Source: Planctomycetota bacterium (GTDB lineage: Bacteria; Planctomycetota; Planctomycetia; Pirellulales; UBA1268). Taken from it: a DNA stretch of 50,986 nucleotides. Positions 18,345-26,719 of the stretch are shown here, piece by piece; within the stretch, counting starts at the first letter, position 1; every line of letters begins with the position of its first letter. The position numbers were made by a program, and so were the translations under genes. Location of the stretch: the NCBI GenBank assembly GCA_003671185.1, contig QWPN01000116.1:1-50986 (forward strand), in the 5' to 3' direction. The notes below the pieces were generated by a model that was not told the origin of the DNA, searched no databases, and saw nothing but the letters and a program-made list of their open reading frames with translations.

Positions 18345-18737
18345 ATGTCCACCACGTTGTGCCACGCGATCCTCAAGCCGACGGCCCTCGTCCCCACGGC
18401 CGGCTGCTCCCGGTCGGATCGCCCTCCCCTGGGCGCCGTACACGGCACGGTCACGCTCGACGGCGTGCCACTGGAGAACGCCTTGGTGCTGTTCACGCCC
18501 GAGGGACCGGGGCGAACGTCACTTGGCTCCACCGGCCCCGACGGCACATACTCCCTGGCCTTTCTGCGCGACATCATGGGGGCCAACCTCGGCCGCCATC
18601 ACGTGAGGATCACGACCGCCACCAAGGAGAACGGGGGCCGGGAGATGCTGCCCGCGAAGTACCACGCCAAGAGCATGCTCGGGGCCGACGTATCCGCCGG
18701 CGTGAACACCGTCGACTTTCCGCTCACGGTCAAGTGA
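18345..18737 (+). CDS. Small carboxypeptidase-regulatory-like lipoprotein
   Basis: 130 residues. The N-terminus [11 protein letters not shown] resembles a lipobox Cys. The rest is one Ig/transthyretin-like beta domain ([41 protein letters not shown], ending NTVDFPLTV), the carboxypeptidase-regulatory-like fold common in planctomycetes. It starts 18 nt after the DUF1559 pseudogene with a GAGGA Shine-Dalgarno. The DUF1559 plus regulatory-like lipoprotein pair is a standard planctomycete arrangement, so it probably outlived its partner. It is likely anchored at the cell surface or periplasm; function is unknown in the family. Confidence 0.75.
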   Translation: MSTTLCHAILKPTALVPTAGCSRSDRPPLGAVHGTVTLDGVPLENALVLFTPEGPGRTSLGSTGPDGTYSLAFLRDIMGANLGRHHVRITTATKENGGREMLPAKYHAKSMLGADVSAGVNTVDFPLTVK

Positions 18738-18906
18738 CGGCCCCGGACGGCGGCCCGCACGACCGCCACAACCGCCACGACCGGCGGCCACCGCACCGCG
18801 TCCATTCCCGGACTACGCCGCCAGAAGTGCGAACTACACTGGTCTTGAGGTCGGGCTCTTGCCTGGCTTCGACCCTCCGACCGCCACGCCCGTCACCGCA
18901 CTCGCC

Positions 18907-20388
18907 ATGAACACGATGCGCCTCCTCCGGCTCACCACGCTGGGGCCGATCTTTGGCCTCTTCGTGCTCGCGGTGCTCGCGTTCTTCAACCAGCGGGCCG
19001 TCAACCGGGCCCAGATCAACCGCTACGAGTCCTTCCGCCTGGCCCAGGAACTCCGCGCCAGTTCCGAGGATCTGACCCGCCTGGCCCGCACCTACGTGGT
19101 CACCGGCGACCCCGTCTACGAGGAGCAGTACTGGCATCTCCTCGACGTCCGCAACGGCGTCAAACCCCGGGCGGACGGCCGCACCGTGCCGCTGCGGACC
19201 CTGATGCAGGCCCAGGGCTTCAGCGTCGAGGAATTCGCCAAGCTCAAGGAGGCCGAGAACAACTCCAACGCACTGGTGACCACCGAGACGATCGCCATGA
19301 ACGCCGTCAAGGGCCAGTTCGACGACGGCCGCGGGGGCTACTCCCGCCGCGGGCCACCCGACCCCGAGTTGGCCCGCCGGATCATGCACGACCAGAAATA
19401 TCATGCCGACAAGGCGATCATCATGGGGCCGATCGCCGAGTTCGAGACGCTCCTCGACCGGCGCACCGAGGCGTTGGCAGCGGCGGGCCGGCGACGCGGC
19501 GATTTCGTGATGTCGATCGGCGTGCTGCTCGCGTCAGCCGCCGCCATCGCCACCTGGATCAGCCTCCGGCGCCACGGCAGCACGCTGCAGGCCGCCATCG
19601 GAGAATTGGCTTCCACGTCCGAATACGTGGCGGTGGGCGCCACCCAGATCGCCTCCTCCAGCCGCTATCTGGCCGAGGGGGCCGCGCAGCAGGTGGTCGC
19701 CCTCGAGGAGATCGCCATATCGGCACGGGAAATGGGCGGCATGGCCACCAGCAGCGCCCACAACACGCAGACCGTGAGTGATCTGGTCACGCGCGAGCAG
19801 CGGCACTTCCAGGACACCATGGCCCAGCTCGCCGACATGCTCCAGGCCATGGAGGAGATCGACGCGGCCAGCGACCGGATCTCGCGGATCAACAAGGTGA
19901 TCGATGAAATCGCCTTCCAGACCAACATCCTGGCCCTCAATGCGGCGGTCGAGGCGGCTCGGGCCGGAGAGGCCGGCCTCGGTTTCGCGGTGGTCGCCGA
20001 CGAGGTCCGCAATCTCGCCCAGCGCAGCGCCGAGGCTGCCCGGGAGACGGCAACGCTGATCGAGGAATCGATCACGCGCACGCGGGCGGGCCGCGGCAAG
20101 GTCGACCAGGTGACGAATGCCATCCGTGCCCTGGCCGGGCAGTCGGCGGAGGTGCAGTCGCTGGTGGAAAACGTGCGGCTCGGCAGCCGTGACCAGCACC
20201 AGGCGATCGACCGCGTCCGGGCGGCGATCGAGCGCATCGAACAGGTCTCCAAGCAGGCGGCCGCCGGGGCGACGCAGGGCTCGGCTGCAGCCGAGGAACT
20301 CACCGCCCAGGCAGGCGGGCTCCGGGACGTGGTGGCGACGCTGGAGAGGATGGTGGAGGTCGCCCGCCGACCGGCCGCCACCGGCTGA
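18907..20388 (+). CDS. Methyl-accepting chemotaxis protein without HAMP
   Basis: 493 residues from ATG 18907 (in-frame upstream sequence is Pro/Thr-rich and unlikely). TM1 lies at about residues 6-26 ([19 protein letters not shown]). A ~175-residue sensory region contains [19 protein letters not shown], a helical motif found in methyl-accepting and kinase ligand domains. TM2 lies at about residues 200-220. No recognisable HAMP follows TM2. The signalling hairpin tip is present in [20 protein letters not shown] and [20 protein letters not shown]. It would control a CheA kinase; ligand unknown. No che genes are in the window, and the C-terminus has no NWETF-like CheR tether. Confidence 0.9.
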   Translation: MNTMRLLRLTTLGPIFGLFVLAVLAFFNQRAVNRAQINRYESFRLAQELRASSEDLTRLARTYVVTGDPVYEEQYWHLLDVRNGVKPRADGRTVPLRTLMQAQGFSVEEFAKLKEAENNSNALVTTETIAMNAVKGQFDDGRGGYSRRGPPDPELARRIMHDQKYHADKAIIMGPIAEFETLLDRRTEALAAAGRRRGDFVMSIGVLLASAAAIATWISLRRHGSTLQAAIGELASTSEYVAVGATQIASSSRYLAEGAAQQVVALEEIAISAREMGGMATSSAHNTQTVSDLVTREQRHFQDTMAQLADMLQAMEEIDAASDRISRINKVIDEIAFQTNILALNAAVEAARAGEAGLGFAVVADEVRNLAQRSAEAARETATLIEESITRTRAGRGKVDQVTNAIRALAGQSAEVQSLVENVRLGSRDQHQAIDRVRAAIERIEQVSKQAAAGATQGSAAAEELTAQAGGLRDVVATLERMVEVARRPAATG

Positions 20389-20552
20389 CCCCCCCATGGT
20401 CGCCGCCGGCCGCCCCTGGGGCAGCGTCTCCGCACCCCGTCCGCCGCGGCGAAACAGCCGCGCACCGCCCAGCGCCTGCCTGGCGGAACTCTCACGATCC
20501 GGTTTGTTGCAACCGCGCTGTTTCTGAACTAGTTTTGGGAGCACGTCGGTAA

Positions 20553-20601
20553 CGCGGGAATTTCCCGCGTCTTGACGCCATTCTCCGTCCTTCAGTATTC
20601 G
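20553..20601 (+). promoter_or_regulatory. Palindrome with adjacent promoter-like sequence ahead of the P-ATPase cluster
   Basis: A perfect inverted repeat CGCGGGAA-T-TTCCCGCG at 20553-20569 is followed at once by TTGACG (20572-20577) and, 18 nt on, TATTCG (20596-20601), 12 bp before the ATG at 20614. It could be an operator overlapping the promoter of the membrane cluster, or a terminator-like hairpin (CGCGGG, loop AATTT, CCCGCG, then TCTT) ending the chemoreceptor transcript. The position immediately next to a -35 favours the operator reading. The rest of the 20389-20613 gap shows nothing else. Confidence 0.45.
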
Positions 20602-20613
20602 GGAGCTTCAGTC

Positions 20614-20955
20614 ATGATTCGGGCAGCACACCCAGGCGTCGACGGGCTCGCCTCCATGTCCACCGTATGGGCCGTGATGGAGGCCGCCCGCGCCGGCGCG
20701 GCCGACGCATCCTGCGCCGCCCGTGGCTTTCTGCCCGCGGTCTCGCAGGCAGTCGGCCGGGGCGCGCATGTCACCGGTTTCACGATCGGCTACGCCGTCG
20801 CCTTTCCCGCCTGCCTCGTGGCCCGGCTCGTCCCCCGCAACAACGCCATCGTCTACGGTCTCACCGACGGTGGTCGCGCGGGTATCGATCTGGCACGGAC
20901 CACGACGCAACGCGAAGCCGAGCCGGTGCCCGCGCTCGCCGTCGTCACGGCCTGA
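20614..20955 (+). CDS. Small glycine/alanine-rich membrane protein, paralogue of the 27929 gene
   Basis: 113 residues, first gene of the P-ATPase cluster. A central hydrophobic segment (~50-75, FTIGYAVAFPACLVARLVP) is followed by RNNAIVYGLTDGGRAGIDLA. The same pattern, YAVSYGVVFPLALIALSVP then HNNPFVHGLVDGSRAARDKV, occurs in the small protein at 27929-28282, so the two are paralogues bracketing the cluster. No known domain recognised. The gap to the next gene is 47 nt. It probably spans or lines the membrane once. Function unknown; a scaffold or subunit of the transport platform is inference from position. Confidence 0.6.
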   Translation: MIRAAHPGVDGLASMSTVWAVMEAARAGAADASCAARGFLPAVSQAVGRGAHVTGFTIGYAVAFPACLVARLVPRNNAIVYGLTDGGRAGIDLARTTTQREAEPVPALAVVTA

Positions 20956-21002
20956 CCCCCCGCCCCACCCGTCCTCCACCCCATCTCCAGGAACCCGATC
21001 GC

Positions 21003-21260
21003 ATGACGCGCTCCGAATTAGGCTACTTCTGTGCAGGCGTCGCCGCCGGCGCTCTGGGCCACAAGTTCTATCCGCAGCTCAAAGACAAGCTTGCCCCGTA
21101 CATGGCCGGTGCCATGGTGTTCGCCCAGCAGGCGTTCGGCGACGCCATGAAGGACGCCATGGCCACCGTTGACGCCATGCACCGGGCGGCCGAACCGGTG
21201 GGGGCGGAGTTCTTCACGGGCAAGACCACGGAAGCGTCTTCTGGCGAAGCCGCAGCCTGA
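21003..21260 (+). CDS. Small glycine-zipper-like protein, possible P-ATPase-associated (PacL-like) partner
   Basis: 85 residues. N-terminal segment GYFCAGVAAGALGHKFY looks like a single glycine-zipper membrane helix, followed by an amphipathic helix (~25-60, AGAMVFAQQAFGDAMKDAMA) and an Ala/Glu tail. Size, topology and position directly ahead of a P-type ATPase gene (40 nt gap) resemble the DUF1490-type P-ATPase-associated chaperones of mycobacteria and the DUF5132/DUF6110 small proteins found beside HMA2-type P-ATPases. Assignment to any of these families is not proven; there is no obvious C-terminal metal-binding Asp/His cluster. Confidence 0.55.
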   Translation: MTRSELGYFCAGVAAGALGHKFYPQLKDKLAPYMAGAMVFAQQAFGDAMKDAMATVDAMHRAAEPVGAEFFTGKTTEASSGEAAA

Positions 21261-21300
21261 TTCACCGGCCCGCATCACGCCCATCACCCGGAGGCCGCTC

Positions 21301-23937
21301 ATGGATGTCCGCGTCACGTTTCCCCGGGAAGGCGTCATCCACGTCGAGGGGCCTGTGTTCGCCGCGGCGGACAGTGCGGCCTGTCGGCAGTTTCTGCGCT
21401 GCGCCTTCGCGGTTGCCGAGATCGACGACGTCACGCTCACCGGCGGCCGATCGCCCCGCGCCGAGCTCCGCTTTTCGCCGCGGCGCGGCAGCGCTCGCCA
21501 AATCCTCGATCGGGTGGCACGGCTGCTGGGAGCCGCCGCAAACCCCGATGATGCGACACCCCGGGCGGTCGCGGAGATCCAGATCCCGGTGATCGCTCGC
21601 GACCGTCGGGGCGCCGTGCGGGTGCAGCGTCACGGCGAGCTGGTGTCAGGCTGGCGCGTGGTTCGCGAATCGCTGGGAACCGTGAAGCTCTCCCATCCGC
21701 TGATCCACAGGCGGGGCGAGGTTGCCGAAGCCATTGAACGGGAACTGATGAGTGTGCTGGGGGTCGACAAGTACTCCACCAACACGTTCTTCTCCACGGT
21801 CACGGTCGACTACGACCCGCGGCAACTGTCCCGCTCGCAGGTGGTCGAGATTCTCGACGGCGTCCTGGCCGGGAACCCGATCCCCTCCAAGCTCGACAAG
21901 CTCGACCTGTCGATGGCCCTCTGCACGGTGTCGCTGCCGCTCGCCGCCGTCGCCCAGTTCGCCTTTCCTCCCCTCCTGCCGGCGGCGGCGCTGCTCTTCG
22001 CCTACACGTCAGTGTCCACGTTTGCATCCGCCAAGGAACTGCTCGTCAAGGAACGCCGGCTGGGCTGCGACGTGCTCGACGCCGTCGTCGTCGTCGGCTG
22101 CCTGTCCACCATGCAGATCCTGCCCGGCGCCGTGCTGATGTGGTGCCTGGCGCTGGGCCGCATGCTCGTCAAGCGGACAGAGGATCGCTCCAAGAAGATG
22201 CTGCTCAACGTGTTCGGCAAGCAGCCCCGCTTCGTGTGGGTCGTGCACGAGGGTGTCGAGGTGCAGATCCCCCTGGCGCAACTCAACCAGGGCGACGTGA
22301 TCGTGGTCAACACCGGCGACGTGATGCCCGTAGACGGCGTCATCGCCGAGGGTTTCGCGATGATCGATCAGCACGCGCTCACCGGCGAGAGCACCCCGGC
22401 CGAAAAAGGTCCGGGCGACCGCGTCTTCGCCTCCACCGTGCTCGTGGCCGGCAAGGTGTTCGTGGCGGTGGAGTCCAGCGGTACGGATACGGCCAGTGCC
22501 AAGATCGGCAAGATCCTGGCCGACACGGCCGGCTACAAACTGGCCCGGCAGCACGCCGGGGAACGGCTGGCCGACACGGCCGTGATCCCCATGCTGGGCC
22601 TCGGCGCCCTGGGCTTCGCCGCCATGGGCCCGGCCGGCGCCGTGGCGATCGTCAACTGCGACCTGGGCACCGGAATCCGCATGGCGGCGCCGCTGGCGAT
22701 GCTCAGCTCGCTCGCGCTGTGCGCCAGCAAGGGCATCCTCATCAAGGACGGCCGTGCCCTCGATCTCATGAACGAGATCGACACCGTACTCTTCGACAAG
22801 ACCGGGACGCTGACCCGCGAGCGGCCCGAGGTGGGGGTGGTCCATGCCTGCCAGCCCTGGGGAGAGAATGCCATCCTCCGCTATGCGGCGGCGGCCGAGC
22901 AGAAGTTTCACCACCCGATCGCGCTGGCGATCCTGCACGAGGCCAACGATCGCGGACTGGAACTGCCCCCCGTCGAGGAGAGCGAACTGAAGGTCGGCTT
23001 CGGCATCAGCGTGCGGGTCGACGGCCGGCTGATCAGGGTCGGCAGCCGTCGTTTCATCGAGCAGGAGGGGCTCACCATCGGTGCCGACGTGGCCGCCGCA
23101 CTGGAACGCGCCCATGCCCTGGGCAACACCATGGTGCTGGTAGCCGTCGACGACACGCTCGGCGGGGCGATCGAACTGCAGGCTTCTGTGCGGCCGGAGG
23201 TGGCCGAGATCGTGGCCGGACTGCGGGCCCGCGGCATCCGTCACCTGGCGATCATTTCCGGCGATCACGAGGCTCCCACGAAGCGGCTTGCCGAGCAGCT
23301 GGGCATGGACCGCTACTTCGCCCAGGTGTTGCCGGCTGACAAAGCCGACTACGTCGCCAAGCTGCAGGCCGAGGGTCGCAAAGTGTGCTTCGTCGGTGAC
23401 GGCATCAACGATTCGATCGCGCTCAAGAAGGCGAATGTGTCGATCTCGCTGCGTGGTGCCTCGACGATCGCCACCGACACGGCTCACATTGTGTTCCTCG
23501 ACGAGGGCCTTTCGCACCTCTGCGAGCTGCGCGACATCGCCCGCGAGCTGCACGCCAATGTGCGGCGCAGCTGGCACATGATCGTGGCGCCGAACGTCGC
23601 CTGCGTGGCGGGCGTGTTCACACTCGGCTTCGGCATCTATGCCAGCGTGTTCTTCAACAACATCACGGCGCTGGCGGCCGTGGCCAACGGCCTGTGGCCG
23701 ATGCGCAAGGTGGCCCAAAATGAGGCTCGGCGCAAGCAACTGATCGCCGCAGCCGTGCAGGCTGACGCAGCGAAGGACGGCGGCGCCGCATCGGAGCCGA
23801 GGGTGGCGGATGCGACCAGCGCCGCCCCGCTGCCGCCCGTCGCCGGCGGCGACGGCGCGTCGACCGCCACGCCCGCCGTCGGGAACGGATTCGGTGTGGG
23901 CGTGCCGTCGCTGACGCAGGAAGCATCGCCGGTATGA
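21301..23937 (+). CDS. P1B-like P-type ATPase, catalytically complete, noncanonical ion-site motif
   Basis: 878 residues from ATG 21301. Two divergent ferredoxin-like HMA-type domains (~1-85 and ~95-190) have no CxxC. Membrane segments lie at ~203-245 and ~257-290. The actuator has HALTGES (TGES at 361-364). The phosphorylation motif is DKTGT at 499-503, the nucleotide-domain HP pair is at 538-539, and the hinge GDGINDS starts at 699. All ATPase motifs are thus present. The TM motif that is normally CPC or SPC reads VNCDLGTGIRM (452-458), lacking the conserved Pro, so ion specificity cannot be assigned. The C-terminal tail (~805-878) is Ala/Pro/Gly-rich. The stop overlaps the next gene's start (ATGA). 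Confidence 0.88.
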   Translation: MDVRVTFPREGVIHVEGPVFAAADSAACRQFLRCAFAVAEIDDVTLTGGRSPRAELRFSPRRGSARQILDRVARLLGAAANPDDATPRAVAEIQIPVIARDRRGAVRVQRHGELVSGWRVVRESLGTVKLSHPLIHRRGEVAEAIERELMSVLGVDKYSTNTFFSTVTVDYDPRQLSRSQVVEILDGVLAGNPIPSKLDKLDLSMALCTVSLPLAAVAQFAFPPLLPAAALLFAYTSVSTFASAKELLVKERRLGCDVLDAVVVVGCLSTMQILPGAVLMWCLALGRMLVKRTEDRSKKMLLNVFGKQPRFVWVVHEGVEVQIPLAQLNQGDVIVVNTGDVMPVDGVIAEGFAMIDQHALTGESTPAEKGPGDRVFASTVLVAGKVFVAVESSGTDTASAKIGKILADTAGYKLARQHAGERLADTAVIPMLGLGALGFAAMGPAGAVAIVNCDLGTGIRMAAPLAMLSSLALCASKGILIKDGRALDLMNEIDTVLFDKTGTLTRERPEVGVVHACQPWGENAILRYAAAAEQKFHHPIALAILHEANDRGLELPPVEESELKVGFGISVRVDGRLIRVGSRRFIEQEGLTIGADVAAALERAHALGNTMVLVAVDDTLGGAIELQASVRPEVAEIVAGLRARGIRHLAIISGDHEAPTKRLAEQLGMDRYFAQVLPADKADYVAKLQAEGRKVCFVGDGINDSIALKKANVSISLRGASTIATDTAHIVFLDEGLSHLCELRDIARELHANVRRSWHMIVAPNVACVAGVFTLGFGIYASVFFNNITALAAVANGLWPMRKVAQNEARRKQLIAAAVQADAAKDGGAASEPRVADATSAAPLPPVAGGDGASTATPAVGNGFGVGVPSLTQEASPV

Positions 23938-26375
23938 TTTCCGGCGCGGCGAACGTCGTGCTTCATCCTGCCGGCAGGTGCATCCGCGTCCAGGCGGCCG
24001 CCCTCGGCCGCGGACCGGAGCGGCGTTCCGACAGGATCCGATTCCTGGCACACGTCATGTCCTGCGCCGCGGTGGAGCGGCTCACACTGGACGCCCGGGC
24101 ATCGACGGCCACCATCCACCTCCGCGTCGATGGCACAGACTTTCGCGACGCGGTCGCCTCCCTGGCGGCTGCCGTGAGGGGCCGCGCGGAGGCCGCGGAA
24201 CTGCCCCGCGACTGTCTCGATAACGACCGGCTCTCGATCCAGCGGATCGGGGGCCGCCTCACCACCTGGCAGGTGGGCTCCTCCGGGCCGCATCGGCTGC
24301 AATTCCGCCACCCCCGCCTGCGTCACGACCGCGTCCTGGCCCGCGGCGTCGAACGGTTGGTGGTAGCAGTGCCCGGTGTGCGGAATGCGCGGCTCTCGAC
24401 GTGGTCAAGCGATCTCCTTGTGGAGTTCGACGAGGCCCGGCTGGAAGCGGACACGCTCCTGGCCGTCCTACAGCACGCCGTCGAGACCCGCGCCGGATCC
24501 GAGTCACCATCCGCCCGCTGGCAGATGCTGGGCAAATCGGCGACGCTGGGAGTCGCGGCACTCACCGACTTCGTCTTCCCCGTGCTCGCTCCGCTCAGCG
24601 CCACGCTGCTGGTGGGCACGAACCTGGGCACCATCGCCGCCACGGTAGGCGACCTGCGCAGGCGACGCGTGGGGATGGCCACGATCGCCACCGCGATCAT
24701 CGTGGGAACGCTGGCGACGGGGCAGTATCTGGCGTCGGGTATCATGGCCTGGTCGTTCGCCTTCTGGAGGCTGCGGCACCGCCGCGACGTCGAAGCCGAA
24801 CGTCTCCTGCTGCTCGAAGATGCCGTGCCGCTGCCGGCCTGCTCGCTGATCGATCGAGCCGACGGCACGCTGGCCGTGCAGCCCGTCGACACGCTTCATG
24901 ATGGCGACCACGTGCGGCTCGAGACCTGGGACGTGGTGCCCGCGGACATGCTCGTCGTGGAGGGCCGCGGCGTCGTCGACGAGCGCTGCGCGACCGGGGT
25001 CGCGGGAGCCCGGGCGGTCGGCCCCGACGACCGTGTCCAGGCCGGTGCCGTCGTCCTTGGCGGCCGTCTTCTGGGCGCGATCGCCAGCCAGCGGGAACCC
25101 CGGGTGATGCGGGCGGCCCGGCTGCTGGCCGCAGCCACGCAGACGCAAGCCGGCCGCTTCGCTCCCACGCGGCAGGCCGAGGAATTCGTGGAGCAGCTTG
25201 CCGGCCCCACGCTGGCCACGGCGGGGATCGGCCTGCTGGTGGGGGACGTGACCACGGCCGTCGCCATCATGCGACCCGACTACGCCAGCGCCGAGGCGAT
25301 GGCGGTGTCTTTCGAAGACATCGACGCGGTGGCCTGCGGAGTGGCCGCGGGATGCATCGTCACCGCACCCCGGGCCCTCGACGCCCTGGCCGGCGTGGAC
25401 ACGGTCCTGCTCGTCGATCATCCCTCTCTCCACGAGCGCCGGTTGGAGGTGACGCGGATCCAGCCCAGGCCCGGACCGCACGCCGATGCGGAATTGGAGC
25501 CGCTGCGCTGGGCCGCCAGCCTGGCCCGCCACCTTGCCGATCCGCGCCGCGAGGCCTTGGCGGCACTGGCCGCGGCTCGGGGCCTGATCCTCACCGACAT
25601 CGCCCCGGACTCCTTCGGCGACGAGGCCGGGCTGCGTGTTGTGCATCGGCGGGCCGACCGCACTCTGGCCCTGGTCGACACGTCCGGCGCGGGTGCCGCC
25701 GGGCCTCTCGTACTCCACCTCGACGGCGGAACATGGGCCACGTTCGAATTCAGTCCCGGCCTCGCACGGCGGGCATGCGGAGCCCTCGACCGGATGCGGG
25801 AGATCAGGCCCCTGCACGTGATCCTCGCCCAGCCGGCCGCCGCCACCGACACCCTATCCGAGGAACTGCACTGCGACGATCGCATCGACCTGGGCAGCGA
25901 CGTGGCCGGCACCCTGGTCGACGCCGTGGGCCGCCTGCAAGCCGAGGGGCGTCGCGTCGCCGTCGTAGGGCCGCCCGGCCTGATCGCCCCGTGCCGGGGC
26001 GTGGCTACCGTCACGCTGGCCACCGGCTTCGATGCGGACAGCCAGGGACAGGAGGCCGACATTTACAGCCTGGCGGGCGACATCGCCTGCCTCGCCGACC
26101 TGCTCCTGGCCGCGGCACTCCGCCGCAAACGACTGGCGCTGTCGCGGAAGATGAGCATTCTTCCCAACATGGCATGCATCGTGGGGGCCTTCTTCTTCGG
26201 GTTTACGAGCCTGGTGTCGGCCATCGTCAGCAACGTCGGCACGATGGGCATCTACCGCCGTGCCAGCGGCACGCTCCACCACAACCACCGCACACACTGG
26301 CTGAAGTCTCGCTCCAGCGCCGCGGCTCGCCGGGTCAGGCTGGCCGGTTCGCCGTCCCGGGGGGCCACGCCATGA
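23934..26375 (+). CDS. P-type ATPase-like pseudoenzyme lacking all catalytic motifs
   Basis: 813 residues with the same domain order as its neighbour: two HMA-like regions (~1-90, ~95-185), TM pairs near 205-275, actuator-like beta domain (~305-385), later TM pair (~425-475), degenerate P/N domain, C-terminal TM pair (~740-775, LPNMACIVGAFFFGFTSLVS). Where the partner reads DTVLFDKTGTL this reads DTVLLVDHPSL (489-499). TGES is ATGVAG (353-358). GDGINDS is VGPPGLI (678-684). The TM ion motif is IMRPDYASAEA. It therefore should not form a phosphoenzyme. The frame is intact and translationally coupled on both sides, which argues for a selected non-catalytic partner rather than decay. Confidence 0.85.
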   Translation: MISGAANVVLHPAGRCIRVQAAALGRGPERRSDRIRFLAHVMSCAAVERLTLDARASTATIHLRVDGTDFRDAVASLAAAVRGRAEAAELPRDCLDNDRLSIQRIGGRLTTWQVGSSGPHRLQFRHPRLRHDRVLARGVERLVVAVPGVRNARLSTWSSDLLVEFDEARLEADTLLAVLQHAVETRAGSESPSARWQMLGKSATLGVAALTDFVFPVLAPLSATLLVGTNLGTIAATVGDLRRRRVGMATIATAIIVGTLATGQYLASGIMAWSFAFWRLRHRRDVEAERLLLLEDAVPLPACSLIDRADGTLAVQPVDTLHDGDHVRLETWDVVPADMLVVEGRGVVDERCATGVAGARAVGPDDRVQAGAVVLGGRLLGAIASQREPRVMRAARLLAAATQTQAGRFAPTRQAEEFVEQLAGPTLATAGIGLLVGDVTTAVAIMRPDYASAEAMAVSFEDIDAVACGVAAGCIVTAPRALDALAGVDTVLLVDHPSLHERRLEVTRIQPRPGPHADAELEPLRWAASLARHLADPRREALAALAAARGLILTDIAPDSFGDEAGLRVVHRRADRTLALVDTSGAGAAGPLVLHLDGGTWATFEFSPGLARRACGALDRMREIRPLHVILAQPAAATDTLSEELHCDDRIDLGSDVAGTLVDAVGRLQAEGRRVAVVGPPGLIAPCRGVATVTLATGFDADSQGQEADIYSLAGDIACLADLLLAAALRRKRLALSRKMSILPNMACIVGAFFFGFTSLVSAIVSNVGTMGIYRRASGTLHHNHRTHWLKSRSSAAARRVRLAGSPSRGATP

Positions 26376-26719
26376 CCGAGGACCTCCCGCCCACGCCGCC
26401 CGTGCAGCGCTCGCCCACCGAACGAGAGGTCGAGGAACGGCTCCAGCGGCTGCCGCCCGAGATGGGTGCGATGCTGCTCACGATCGGCATTTTCGGGATG
26501 ATCCTCCCAGGGATGGTGGGCACGCCCGCGCTGCTGGCCGGCGGGCTGCTGCTCTGGCCGAGGGGCTTCCGTGGTGTCGACCGTTGGCTGCGCCGGCGCT
26601 GCCCGCGATTGCACGGGCAGGGCATCGTCCAGTTGCTCCGCTACCTTGACGACATGGAGCGACGGTATCCTTCAACCCGACACGCCAACCTTGCACCGCC
26701 GTCGGAGGCATCCCCATGA
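26372..26719 (+). CDS. Small membrane protein of the P-ATPase cluster
   Basis: 115 residues. Residues ~30-68 form a hydrophobic hairpin (MLLTIGIFGMILPGMVG, then PALLAGGLLLWPRGF) reminiscent of the PGPGW-type two-helix membrane proteins. The N- and C-terminal parts are charged and cytosolic-looking (REVEERLQRLPPEM; QLLRYLDDMERRYP). It overlaps both the pseudo-ATPase stop and the EcsC gene start by ATGA, so it is translated in register with them. Function unknown. The ATGA chain argues that its amount is matched to the ATPase-like proteins. Confidence 0.65.
   Translation: MTEDLPPTPPVQRSPTEREVEERLQRLPPEMGAMLLTIGIFGMILPGMVGTPALLAGGLLLWPRGFRGVDRWLRRRCPRLHGQGIVQLLRYLDDMERRYPSTRHANLAPPSEASP

Noticed and set aside
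22009..24051. 680-codon minus-strand frame opposite the P-type ATPase gene
   Set aside because: His/Asp/Gly-rich shadow of a gene with clear catalytic motifs.
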